Shown: positions 47,301-59,068 of the stretch, piece by piece | How the letters are laid out: every line of letters begins with the position of its first letter | Position numbering within the stretch: position 1 is the stretch's first letter | Assembly (NCBI GenBank): GCA_017163975.1 | Contig: JAFFSR010000249.1 | Location: 2,838,001-2,902,000 of the forward strand | Length of the DNA: 64,000 nt | Direction of reading: 5' to 3' | Source: Anastatus disparis | Lineage: Eukaryota; Arthropoda; Insecta; Hymenoptera; Eupelmidae | Program-made: the position numbers and the translations under genes | Notes under the pieces: generated by a model | Seen by the model: the letters and a program-made list of their open reading frames with translations, nothing else | The model's database searches: none | Told to the model about the DNA's origin: nothing

Positions 47301-48600
47301 AGCCCAGTTATTGGTTACTTCGTTAATACTAACTGATTAACTAAAGAGATTTCTGATAAGTCAATATAGCTTATATCACGTATGAGATACTTTATATATA
47401 TAATATACTTTAAGGAACACAGAATACTAAGGGGGTGCAGAGTTTGAGTGTTTGTACGTCTTAGTATTTTATTGTGTGCTACATAGTCAAATTATTTTTT
47501 ATTGTTGCGCGTCTTTTTGTTTGGAAAAAATAAACATGTTGGCATACATCAGTTACAGACATTTAAAAAAAACCATGCTTTCCCGTACCAGTAGAAGATA
47601 TAAGAGTACAAAAAAAAGATACTCTTGTGTCTTTCATGCCAGAAGATTGTGAGTTTTTGATAATAACGTATTTTACTTCGTTAAAAATCACCACTGTCAA
47701 CTTTACTGTAATACTTCAAGTCACAAAGGCGAATATTCGAGAGCCAACATTTTATTTCTTGCAAGTGAGATAAAAATATTTAATCCTTTACTACGAATTT
47801 CATAAATTAAAATTATTTTTATTATTTAAATATGATTAGAAGTATTATTTCTAAATAAATTAAAAGTATTATTTTCATTGTTAAAATATGTTAAAATAAA
47901 TTGCTCCGTTTTTAATAAATTTATTATAATTAAAAATAGACTGAAAAATAAACAAGTAAAATTTTTTTTTTTAATTTACTTATTATTTTTTAATGAAGAA
48001 AATAATATTTGTTATTCGATCTATTTTGAATATATTTTCCTACCATATAAATTTTCATTATCATAGACGATCTTAGGCTTCTATTCTTAGACCTCTCTCA
48101 AGTACTGGTTGTTACTTGAATTTCATTCTGTCTTCGTCTCTCCATGATAAGGATAAAAGACAGATGATACAACTGTTACTCGATCTAATAGCTACACTGG
48201 AAAAAAAATTCTTAGTGATAAAAAAAATTTTATTGTATCAAATATATTCTTTCTGGCAATCGGTGAAATATTTCTTGTATCAATATCATTTATTCCGTCA
48301 GTGTTTTAAAAGTTAATTTAAAAGAAAATTATTAATTTTCTTTTAAATTTATATCTTATAATATTAAAATAAAAATTAAGTTAAAATATTGAAATAAAAT
48401 TTTTTTCCTTCATTAAAATATTTTTATGCATCTAAAAAATATTTTGTCTTAACTGATTTCTTCGTACCAAATAGAAGTAACTATTCATTGAATTAATATT
48501 ATCTTTCTTTAGAAATATATCTGAATTTTTGAAGCCTGAAAAATATTTTTTTGTAGAAGAATATATTATTCTGAAAACATGAAACATCACTTTTAAGCAT
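47301..48600. other. AT-rich non-coding stretch
   Basis: Only short frames of about 60 codons without domains are present. A CACTGGAAAAAAAATTC word at 48195 resembles the C1-C3 end type, but no partner was found. Confidence 0.4.
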
Positions 48601-49122
48601 AGAAATAATTTTTTACAAGTAAATTAGATTAGATTAGATATTGTTTATTTTGTATTATAATTACAAAAAGAACGTGTAAAATTACAAATAAAGTTATAAT
48701 ACATAAAATACTTGAAATAACCTTATAAATATAAAATTAAAATAGTATAGTATGATATCACAGTCATAAAACATAATATAGATAATAATACTGTAATAGT
48801 AAGTCAATAAATTAAATAAAAGTTATATCACAGATAATATAAATAAATACACGCGAAGAGTATAAATAATATAATTAAAAATCAGTCTCAAATATCTATC
48901 AGTCAAAAGAATTACATAAAAACAAGCGTGTAAAGAGCGCAGTCGAAATATCAGCAGTATACAGTTAATATACAAGTCAAGGTGATAAAAATATAGTCAT
49001 TCACTCTATCTATGCACACACATTCTACAATCACGCCAATAAATACAATCTTGCCTTAAATCTATAAAAGGTACATCACATAATAAATTAACACATATGA
49101 TATAACCCGAAAATAATACTGT

Positions 49123-49945
49123 TTAATCGAGGTCGAGTAAATACCTCCTCAGAGCGGCTTTAAACCTGCTGACTAATGGAAGATTTTTAATATCAGCAGG
49201 TAGAGAGTTCCAAAAATTGAACCATCTTGTTCCACCTTGAACTTGAAAGGAATTTCTTCCAGTCTCAGTGCGCATGAAGGGCACCGCAAGATCTTTAATC
49301 TCACCCCTAGTGGTCGCTCTGGCTATATATTTAGTGAAGAGACCCACTAGATATTCAGGAGTATTCATACGTACGATTTTGTACATAAGTACAGCCATAA
49401 AATACTATCTTCTCGAATCAGTACGTAGCCAACCCAAAGCTTGTCTATGGGGAGAGATGTGATCACCCATTCTCACGCCTAATACATATCTCACACACGA
49501 ATTTTGCATCGTCTGTAGTCGTCTTCGTAACTCCTGCGAAGCATCGAGCAAAACCACTAAACAGTAATCAAGATGTGGGAACAGCAGAGTGGCTGTGAGC
49601 TGCTTACGCAGAGCCTCAGTGGTGTACTGACGGAAAAACCGCAGGCTATAAATCACTATATTGAATTTTTTAGTCAACATATTAATGTGCGGTTCCCAAG
49701 ACAGTTTAGAGTCGAGTACAACACCAAGGCTCGTAACGGTGCCAGAGAAAGGAATACCGATACCGCTCCCCAGGTCAATCGTCCTTGGCTCACCCGAATA
49801 AAAATTTTTAATAAAACGATTACTTCTAAAGACGATCGCCTTTGTTTTACTAGCATTCAAAGTCAGAGAAACACCAGCAGCCCACCCCGACACCGCCCTG
49901 GCCGCCCTCTGTAAAATACGAATCCCCTCATCCACATTATCATAA
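49123..49945 (-). pseudogene. LINE reverse transcriptase, thumb and C-terminal part
   Basis: The frame reads NVDEGIRILQRAARAVSGWA, then LTLNASKTKAIVF (RT motif D/E region) and TSLGVVLDSKLSWEPHI, which is the standard LINE thumb entry, and then LFPHLDYCLVVLLDAS. After a break near 49400 the next frame continues with MAVLMYKIVRMNTPEYL and ends GTRWFNFWNSLPADIKN and FKAALRRYLL, the usual extreme C terminus of CR1/Jockey-like proteins. At least one frameshift separates the two parts. The YADD active-site block, expected just upstream, is absent at the C5 insertion point. Confidence 0.85.
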
Positions 49946-51704
49946 CCCTGTTGAAAATAATGACGTCTTTCCAGTACGTCTTTGAAAGATGTCTTTGGGA
50001 ATGTCTTTGGTCGTGTCTTAGATTGGAACAAAATAAGACGTCATTTTTTTAATGTTTCAGAAATATAGTAACCAAATGACGTATTTTTTCTAAGTAAAAT
50101 AATTTCAAACACGTATTTTTCCAATAAATACTCATAGTAAAAGACGTAAATTTTCAAAAAAAAATTCTTTATTTTAAAACGAATGACATCCTCCCTATTG
50201 AAAATAATGACGTCTTTGAAAGACATCTTTGAAAGACGTCTTTGAAGACTTCTTTGGTCGTGTCTTAGATTGGAACCAAAAAAGACGTCATTTTTCCAAT
50301 GTTTAGAAAAGTTATTCAACAAATGACGTCTTTTTATTATTTCAAAGACGTATTTTTTTTAATAAAAATGACGTCTTTTCTTACGAATTTTTATTTTAAA
50401 AATACGTTTTTGAAATTATAAAAAGAAGTAATTTGTTAAATAGCTTTTCTAAACATTGGAAGAATGACGTTTTTTTTGTTCCAATTTAAGACACAACCAA
50501 AGACGTCTTCAAAAACGTCATTTTCTCCAAATTTGTGAAAAAATAACGTCATTTTTCATGAATTATGTCATTTAAAAATGACTTTACATGATAATCATTT
50601 TCCATTTAAAGGAAAAAACAGAAACGAGGTTAACCTCGTAGTTTCAACTCTTCGAAAAACGAAGAGCATTTGCGATTGAACTGAGAGCGTTCTGGCCTTA
50701 TATATCTGCGTCTTTGAAATTTGTATAAGGGATCGCAAAACTTGAAAATCGCCACCTGGTGAGTTAAAATTAAATTGACGCAAGCAACCATCAATTCGAT
50801 TGTAAGTCACTAGGTGGCGATTTTCAAGTTTCGCGATCCCTCATACAAATTTCAAAGACGCAGATATATAAGGCCAGAATGATCTCAGCTGAATCGCAAA
50901 TGCTCTTCGTTTTTCGAAGAGTTGAAATTACGAGGTTTACCTTGTTTTTGTTTTTTCCTTTAAATGGAAAATGATTATCATGTAAAGTCATTTTTCAATG
51001 ACATAATTCCTAAAAAATGACGTTTTTTTTTTCCTAAATTCGAAGAAAATGACGTCTTTGAAAGACGTCTTTGGTTGTGTCTTAAATTGGAACAAAAAAG
51101 ACGTCATTCTTCCAATGTTTAGAAAAGCTATTTAACAAATTACGTCTTTTTATAATTTCAAAAACGTATTTTTTTTATAAAAATACGTCTTTTTATTATT
51201 TCAAAGACGTATTTTTAAAATAAAAATTCGTAAGAAAAGACGTCATTTTTATTAAAAAAAATACGTCTTTGAAATAATAAAAAGACGTCATTTGTTGAAT
51301 AACTTTTCTAAACATTGGAAAAATGACGTCTTTTTTGGTTCCAATCTAAGACACGACCAAAGACGTCTTCAAAAACGTCTTTCAAAGATGTCTTTCAAAG
51401 ACGTCTTAGAAAGACGTCATTATTTTCAACAGGGAGGACGTCATTCGTTTTAAAAAAAGAATTTTTTTTTGAAAATTTACGTCTTTTACTATAAGTATTT
51501 ATTGGAAAAATACGTGTTCGAAATTATTTTACTTAGAAAAAAGACGTTATTTGGTTACTATATTTCCAGAACATTAAAAAAATGACGTCTTATTTTGTTC
51601 CAATCTAAGACACGACCAAAGACGTCTTTAAAGACGTATTCAAAGACGTCTTCAAAGACATCTTTCAAAGATGTACTGGAAAGACGTCATTATTTTCAAC
51701 AGGG
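49946..51704. mobile_element. Element C5: CCCTGTTGAAAA ends, GACGTC array, concentric palindrome
   Basis: The 1759 bp element has perfect 27 bp ends (first bases CCCTGTTGAAAATAATGACG) and AA on both sides (49944-49945, 51705-51706). An inner pair of similar ends (50193 CCCTATTGAAAATAATGACG and 51434 ...CAACAGGG) lies exactly between two mirror arms of 247 and 270 bp. The DNA is filled with GACGTC/ACGTCTTT words in both orientations. A hairpin core lies at 50646-50924. Confidence 0.85.
50646..50924. repeat. Central hairpin core of C5 (shared with C6)
   Basis: The core is bounded by AACTCTTCGAA and TTCGAAGAGTT. It contains the inverted pairs CTTATATATCTGCGTCTTTG/CAAAGACGCAGATATATAAG and GCCACCTGGTGA/TCACTAGGTGGC around a loop of about 45 bp. 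The same plan is found in C6 at 57842-58112. Confidence 0.8.
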
Positions 51705-51711
51705 AAGGGAC

Positions 51712-52107
51712 CTATGTGTAAAGGTCATTTATGTAAAGGCAAAACAACAGAAGCTCCAGCACCGAACCCTGAGGTACTCCTAGATTGGTTATTAGCCAAT
51801 TCGATTTCTCCTTTAAACGCGTGGAAACCATTTGTTTCCTACCTGATAAATAAGAGTTAATCCATTCGAGTGCAGCCCTGGAGAACCCCATCGATCTAAG
51901 CGTCGCAAGAAGTTTGGAGGGAGAGATCGTGTCGAATGCCTTACTAAAGTCAAAAAGTAGTAGTAACGTGACAAGTTTCCTGTCTAGACCTGACCTTATA
52001 TCGTCTGTAAGCTTAAGTATAGCAGTCTGCGTAGAATGGTTTTTCCTGAAGCCCGTTTGCATAGGATCTACAATATTAAAGTTGAGATTTAGATTAGAAA
52101 AGGACAA
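51712..52107 (-). pseudogene. LINE reverse transcriptase, fingers and palm part
   Basis: RT motifs are in order. QTGFRKNHSTQTAIL is followed by LFDFSKAFDT, motif A with the catalytic Asp (about 51950). Next come LRSMGFSRAALEWINSYLSGR and GVPQGSVLELLLFCLYINDL, motif B with Glu where GPLLF is usual. A stop follows (DLYT stop) just before C5. It joins the 49123-49945 segment once C5 is removed. Inactive. Confidence 0.88.
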
Positions 52108-52221
52108 AAATAAATGATCTATTATAAAACAAAATTTTTAAAGGTATGCTTTATCGATCAAATACAGTTTAAAAATAAATTTTTTTTTTTTATATGAATA
52201 AATATCAGAATTATTTGTAAT

Positions 52222-52833
52222 CCCTAGTGGAAATGTAAAATGTTTAAAAATGTTTAAAACTGTTCAAAACTGTTTGAAACTGTTAATAAGTGCGAAATTT
52301 AGGACATTTAAAACAGTTATGAACAGTTTTAAATATTTTTAATCTTTTTCTAAAAGTTTTGAAAAGTTTGAAATGATTTCAAACGGTGTTTAATAGTTTT
52401 GAATTTTTTATGTTAAAAAGTTATAGATTATTTTAAATATTCAAAATATTTCAAAACAATTTTAAATCAATATGAACTATTTTTTATTAACTTGAACAGT
52501 TTAGAATGGTTTTCAACAGTTTTAAACAGTTTTAAAAAGTTTGAAATGATTTCAAACGGTGTTTCATAATTTTATGTTCGTAAAAATTTTTTTATATGTA
52601 TTAAAATTTATATAATATATACGAGAAAATGTTCACTTTAGTTTCAAATTATTCTGTATTATTTAATACTGTTCAAAAATGTTTAAAACTGTTTATAACC
52701 GTTTTGAATGTCCCAAATTTCACATTTATAAACTATTTTGAACAGCTTTAAACAGTTTCAAACATTTTTAAACAGTTTTGAATGATTTAAAACTATTTCA
52801 AACAGTAATGCACATTTTATATTTTCACTAGGG
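52222..52833. mobile_element. Element C7: CCCTAGTG ends, CTGTTTAAAA array
   Basis: The 612 bp element has ends CCCTAGTGGAAATGTAAAAT and (complement) CCCTAGTGAAAATATAAAAT, with AT on both sides (52220-52221, 52834-52835). The interior is an array of AACTGTTTAAAA-like words and their complements. Confidence 0.75.
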
Positions 52834-52835
52834 AT

Positions 52836-53177
52836 TGGAGATATCATCTTCTCCTCTATTTTATTGCCAGTGAGTCTCTTGATCGCTGTGGACTGAGACC
52901 CGTGATTTCACCTTACTCATGTAATTTTTATTGGCCAGGGAGAATTTGTAATTGGTTCTTCCTGATCTCCTAGTTCTATTTCACAGTGAAAAATTCAGAA
53001 AAATTTTTTCAAAATTTTTCCCGAGGATAAAACTCCGGTCTACTACAGCATGAGCCAAGAGCCTTAGTCCCTGCGCTACAACCGATTCTACTTATAAGTA
53101 TGAACTTATTTAAAATAAATGAGAAGCGGAAGAGTGTAAATATGTATAAATTTCAAGAACAAGCCGAGAAAAATCAT
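52836..53177 (-). other. Spacer with a degenerate tRNA-like segment
   Basis: On the minus strand, 53095-53020 reads GGTTGTAGCGCAGGGACTAAGG and then GGAGTTTTATCCTCGGG. These resemble an A box and a degraded B box at roughly tRNA spacing. This may be a SINE head. The rest of the spacer is unassigned. Confidence 0.3.
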
Positions 53178-54914
53178 CCCTACTGAAAATATTGTATGAA
53201 CTCTCATGTAAGATCTCATATCAAATCGCCTATAAAATCTCATATATTCGTTTAATTTTGGAAATAAAATGAATATATGTGAGATCTCATGTCAGATCGC
53301 ACATATATTTATTTTATTTTAAAAATTTAACGAATATACATTCGATTTTTTATGCGATCTCATAGGTGATTTCATGTGACATCTCATATGCAATCTCGTG
53401 TGCGATCTCATATGTGATCTCACATGGGATCTCTTATATGTTTTATTCAATTTAAAAAATTTGAAAAAGATATTTATTACTTTTTCATTTTTTTCGGCTT
53501 GTTCTTTAAATTAGACAAATTATGACATTAGCTATATTAATACCATTATTTTAGTTAAAATAAAAAATCCTTTGGAGCTGTAATTTTTTTATGAACTTGA
53601 ATCGCAAATTGTATATCAAAGTTGCCAAACCTAACCAAACCTATGTTGCTCGCACTCAAGTTAAATCTTACTAATTTTTTTTATTAAAGTGAAACATAAA
53701 CTTGGATCAGAAATATTATCAGAAGGGGGAAGCATCACCATGCACCTAATTTATATAATTACACTAATATTATAAATACATATGCGCACACTAGAACATC
53801 ATCATATTCAATAAATTTAGTAGAGCCATAAGACCCAATGTATCTTGCCCAGGGCTAGCAGTTCTAATTTTTGCCACTTCGTTTTTGCATCGTATTTCAT
53901 AGCGTCACTTTCCAATTGCGGATCAGCTTTTGACTAACTATACCGTTCGAAAATAGCTAAAAAAGATATTTAGTTTTTATTTTTTTTTTTGGCTTGTTCT
54001 TTGAATTTTAACAAATTTACTCGCTTCCGTTTCTCATTTGTTAAAATAAATAGATATTTACAAGTGAAAGCAATTCTGATATGTATTTTTATTAAAAATA
54101 AATTAAATTACTTTTTTAGCTACTTCCAATCATTAAAAAATGCCTAAAACCTAGTCTAAAACTGACCTTTAACATGTCAAATAGTATAATACTAAAATAT
54201 GTGTATTACCTTACTTTTAACGTTTAGACTTTCATTGCATACAAATATAATTCTTATTATGAAAACTATGTGAATAGTCTGTATGAATATGATTATATAT
54301 CATGGTTTGAAATTATATTCAAGCAAGATTTAAAAAATTTTTCAGATTACGGTAGATTCACGACTGAATTAGGAAAACAAGCAATAAGATTGTGATTATA
54401 CTCTAAAATAAAAGTAAAATAAAAAATTCTTGAGTCAGAAAAACCTATATTATTTAAATCTGTAAGACGCTATTGTAAATGATGTGTAAGAATAATTCAT
54501 CAGTATGATAAAAAAAAAGATATTAAGTACTAAGTCACTGTCAGTTCATTGAAAGTAGTTTGTCATAATGTTCTAAGACATAAATAAAGCTGCAACTGCT
54601 TTTACGGTGACATGCAAATTGTGTAACAATTGGTAAGGCATGTCATGCCGTAAATCTAAACCAGATGCAGCGTGCGTTATAGAACGACACTACCTATTGA
54701 TTAGAAAAACTGTCATTAATCAGTGAACTGACCCCGAGCCTCGTATACATGATTTCGTCTGCGATATGAAATAAGTATCTCAATTTGTGAATACACAAAT
54801 TGTGTACAAACCTTTGTATACGAACGGCATCGCTCCAAACCTTACTGAAAAGTGATGGCCTTCTTGAGTGTAAAAGGCGATATGCATAATTGTAGTGACT
54901 AGTATCTTAACTAT

Positions 54915-55960
54915 CCCTGGTAGAAAATAGACCATTCAAAAATGGCCATTAGTCATTTATTAGTCATTTTTTTATGACTAAATTTTGAATCACAAAATGA
55001 CCAAAATATGGTGAAATTGCTAATATATATAGATATATACTTTATGTAAATAAATTTATAGATATATTTCTTTTCTTCAACGAAGAGAATTTCTTTACAA
55101 AAATTAACTTGCTAATATGGTAAAGTTAAAATGGATCACAAAAAGCCTAAAAATTATTTTACAGCATAATAAAAATGGCAGAAACTTTAAATAAATATTT
55201 TAGAGATTTAAGGTTAATTCTCAGGCTGCCATGACTCTATTTTAACCTTGCCTTGCAAGTACGCTAAAAGAGAGTGAGAGAGAAAGAGAAAACGAGGAAG
55301 AGAGAAAAAGCGGTAGAGTTTCCAAAACTTGAGAGAACTGCAAAATAGACACAAATTAATAAAGTAGTTCATTTTTTGAAAAGTACGATGTCTTCAAATA
55401 AGAAAAGAAAATTTAAAAAAAGGAAGAAAATAGACTAATGTATCATCAAGTCAATAAGTTTAACAAGTCTATTGGAGAAGAGTGGAAAGTGTAAAATTTG
55501 AGGTTATTAAAAACAGTGTAAACAATAGTTGCAGTGAAAATGAATTAACTGTTGAAGAAAGCTGTGATATAGTTCTCAAGACTGTGATTTAGAAACAATT
55601 TGTCAAACACACTAACTGATGTAATATCGTAAATGGGATACATAAATTGAATTTTTTTATCGAACTCGTTTCTCATTAAAAATAATTGATAAAAGTTATA
55701 TTTGTAGTAACAAATTTTATTTAATATTAATATTGTTTCATAATTTAGTAAAATATTTAATAATAAAAATAAATTAATGTATTATTTATTATAATAATAT
55801 AATAAAATGATTGATCATATTTATAACAGTTTTTGACTATTAACCGTCGTCAATAAGCGGATAAATTGGTTATTTTCTGATTAATATTGGTCATTTCTTG
55901 GTCATTTTTTCTAAAACTGGTCAAAATATAACCAAATAATAGTGAAATTTTCTACCAGGG
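54915..55960. mobile_element. Element C8: CCCTGGTAGAAAAT ends, GGTCATTTT array
   Basis: The 1046 bp element has perfect 14 bp ends CCCTGGTAGAAAAT and AT on both sides (54913-54914, 55961-55962). The paralogous copy at 57380-57400 (TTAACTACTACTTG) is the empty site. Subterminal DNA has GGTCATTTT/AAAATGACC and TTAGTCATT words. There is no coding capacity. A short purine-rich GAGAGAGAAAGAG run is at 55268-55310. Confidence 0.85.
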
Positions 55961-57535
55961 ATTACTTGTAAATAACGTCTAAATCTTCGTAAGAAATTTG
56001 TTTGTTTCTATTATTATTCAATCGCCAAGTATAATTACGTTCGAATATAGTTTAAAACCATAATCCATAATAGCATGCTTTAGATAAAGATTGTTTTGTA
56101 GATGTAGTGTAGACTTATTTAATCGTAATTTTATCAATATATATAAATAAATTGAATTATAGACCAAAATTTAAATTTTAGATTTGCTGACATTGATTAC
56201 AACTTTAAGTGTAGAAAAAAATCAAATTTTTTTGCACATGAGATCGGGCATTCGGAAAAATAAAATTTTTTGCATATGAGATCTCGTTTCATTTTCAATC
56301 GTGAGATCTCATGCCATTTTTTTCAGTAGGGTACCGTAGTTCTTATTTTCGCCACTTCATTTAATTCGCATAGTATTTCATGGCGTCACTTTCCAATTCA
56401 GGATCAGCTTTGGACTAACTTTACCGATCGAAAATAGCTAAAAAAGATATTTAGTTTCTATTTATTTTTTTTAGCTTGTTCTTTGGATTTTAACAAATTG
56501 ACACGCTTCCGTTTCTCATTTGTTAAAATGAATAGATATTCATAAGTGAAAGCAATTCTGATATGTATTTTTATTAAAAATAAATTAAATTACTTCTTTA
56601 GCTACTTTCGATCAGTAAAAAATGTCTAAAACCTCGTCTAAAACTGACCTTTAACAATACGAATAGAATAATAATATAATATGTTATTACCTTACTTTTC
56701 ACGTTTGGACTTACATTGCATACAAATATAATTCTTATTATGAAAACTATGTGAATAGCCTGTTTGAATATGATTATATATCATAATTTGAAATTGTATT
56801 CGTGCACGATTTTAAAATTTTTCCAGATTACGTTAGCTTCACGACTCATTTATGAAAACAAGCAATAAGATTGCGATAATACTCTAAAATAAAAGTAAAA
56901 TCAATAATTCTTGAGTTATAAAAACCTATATTATTGAAATCTGTGTGATGCTATCGTAAATGATACGTACAAATAATTTATCAGTATGATAAAAAAAAGA
57001 TATTAGGTACTACGTCACTGTCAGTTCATTGAAGGTAGTTTGTTATAATGTTCTAAGACATAAATAAAGCTGCAACTGCTTTTACGGTGACATGCAAATT
57101 GTGTAACAATTGGTAAGGCGTGTCATGCCGTAAATCTAAACGAGATGCAGCGTGCATCATAGAACGACACTATCTATTGATTAGAAGAACTATCATTAAT
57201 TAGTGAACTGACCCCAAGCTTCGTATACATGATTTCGTTTGTGATATGAAATAAGTAACTTAATTTGTGAATACACAAATCTGTTTAAACCTTTCTATGC
57301 GAACGGCATCGCTCCAGACCTCACTAAAAAGTGATGGCCTTCTCGAGTGTGAAAGGTGATATATGTAATTGTAGTGACTAGTATCTTAACTACTACTTGT
57401 AAATATCGTCTAAATCTTTGTAAAAAATTTGTTAGTTTTCATTATTATTCAATCGCCAAGTATAATTATGCTCGAAAATAGTTTAAAACCATAATCCATA
57501 ATAGCATGCTTTAGATAACGATTGTTTTGTAGATG

Positions 57536-58420
57536 CCCTATTGAAAAAAAACACGTGCAAAATACACGTGTTTTTTACACGTGTTTTTTACATGTAAAAT
57601 TTGTGTGTTTTTTCAAGCATTTTTTTCACGTGCTTTTTTCACGTGTTTTTTTCACGTGTTTTTGTTGACGTGAAATATTGTGAAAATTGAAAAAAAAACA
57701 CGTGTTTTTTGTATATTTTTTCATATTAAAAACTACGCATTTTTCATTAACGAACAATGAGAATGTTTTGTAAAGAGTATTTATAATACTTTATTTTGAC
57801 CCTTTTGAAAAAAATACGTTCTATCTACACTTATTTTTTATAACTCTTCGAAGATGTAAGAGCTTCTAAGACCCAGAGTGTCTGGCTTCATATATCTTGT
57901 GTCTTCGTAATTTGTATAGGGGATGACAAAACTGAGAAAAACGTCACCTAGTGATTTAAAATCGCTATTGATGATCGATTATGTCGGTCTGACTCTAAGT
58001 CACTAGGTGGCGTTTTTCTCAGTTTTGTCATCCCCTATACAAATTTCGAAGACACAAGATATATGAAGCCAGACACTCTGGGTCTTAGAAGCTCTTCGAT
58101 CTTCGAAGAGTTATAAAAAATACGTGTAGATACACAACGTATTTTTTTCAAAAAGGTCAAAACAAAGTATTATAAATACTCTTTACAAAACATTCTTATT
58201 GTTCGTTAATGAAAAATGCGTAGTTTTTAATATGAAAAAATATACAAAAAACACGTGTTTTTTTTTCAATTTTCACAATATTTCACGTCAACAAAAACAC
58301 GTGAAAAAAGCACGTGAAAAAAATGCTTGAAAAAACACGCAAATTTTACATGTAAAAAACACGTGTATTTTGCACGTGTAAATAACACGTGTAAAAAACA
58401 CGTGTTTTTTTTCAATAGGG
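57536..58420. mobile_element. Element C6: CCCTATTGAAAA ends, CACGTG array, hairpin core
   Basis: The 885 bp element is an almost complete palindrome. It has ends CCCTATTGAAAAAAAACACG and TG on both sides (57534-57535, 58421-58422). By eye it has about fourteen CACGTG words, seven per arm. The core (57842-58112) has the same plan as the C5 core. The paralogous site near 56095-56115 (GTAGATGTAGTGTAG) lacks the element. Confidence 0.88.
57842..58112. repeat. Central hairpin core of C6 (shared with C5)
   Basis: The core is bounded by AACTCTTCGAAGA and its complement. It contains CTTCATATATCTTGTGTCTTCG and its mirror, and GTCACCTAGTGA/TCACTAGGTGGC around a loop of about 45 bp. AAGTCACTAGGTGGCG is identical in C5 and C6. 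Confidence 0.8.
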
Positions 58421-58662
58421 TGTAGAGAAGAATCATTCAATCGTAATATTAAAATATATAAAAATTAATTGAATTATAGACCAAATTTCAGATTTGATGT
58501 CGTTGACATTGATTACAGCTATAAGTGTAGGAGAAAATAAAATTTATTGCACATGAGATCTCACGTGAGATCTGATTTGAGATCGGGTATCGGGAAAAAT
58601 CAATTTTTTGCACACGAGATATCACGTGAGACCTCATGTCATTTTTATCAGTAGGGATTTCA

Positions 58663-59067
58663 CTTACAACAAAAGAGTCTTATCTGGCGAAATTCTCCGA
58701 CCATAAATAAAAAATCTATAGATTATTGAGCCGATATTTGAAGTTGATAATTTTTTGTTAAACACATTTTTGGATTTATCATTGTATTTACAACATAAAA
58801 GTATTATATTATCTTGCAAAATTTTTTGACCGTAAATAAATAAGTTATTGAGTATTGGTTCGATATTGAAAAGCAATGTTTCTTATAAACCATATTTTTG
58901 AATTCATTATTTTATTTACATCATAAAAGTCTTAACTCGCGAAATTTTCCGGTACTAAATAAATAAGATACAGTCTATTGAACGATTATTAGCTACTATT
59001 TTTTTATTTAAAAATACATTTCTGGATTTGTTATTGGATTTATGATAGAAAATATGCATAACTTACC
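58663..59067. repeat. ~126 bp tandem repeat, three and a half copies
   Basis: Blocks of the type ATAAAAGTCTTA..T.GCGAAATTTTCCG followed by TAAATAAATAAG recur near 58672, 58796 and 58924, with a partial copy at about 59048. Confidence 0.65.
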
Positions 59068-59068
59068 A

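Larger units (their letters stand above)
48623..52131 (-). mobile_element. Truncated non-LTR retrotransposon (LINE) interrupted by C5
   Basis: The minus-strand LINE has reverse-transcriptase blocks at 52107-51712 and 49945-49123. It ends at about 48623 in a tail of ATCTA-type repeats (TCTAATCTAATCTAA), which is typical of CR1/Jockey-group elements. The 5' part, with endonuclease and ORF1, is missing. C5 (49946-51704) is inserted within the RT region. Confidence 0.85.
53178..58656. mobile_element. Element C4: CCCTACTGA ends, GATCTCATGTG array, internally duplicated
   Basis: The left end is CCCTACTGAAAATATTG and the right end, as complement, CCCTACTGATAAAAATGAC, with AT on both sides (53176-53177, 58657-58658). 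The left subterminal 250 bp has about fifteen GATCTCATATG/GATCTCATGTG-like words, and the right ends carry the same words. The inner part is duplicated in tandem: 53862-56331 and 56332-58656 each end in TCAGTAGGG. C8 lies in the first copy and C6 in the second. Confidence 0.8.

Noticed and set aside
48195..48230. CACTGGAAAAAAAATTC as another C1-type end
   Set aside because: No inverted partner or TA-flanked right end was found within the following few kilobases.
47452..48316. Short plus-strand frames of 60-70 codons
   Set aside because: They have AT-driven composition and no domains, splice context or conservation that can be judged from the window.
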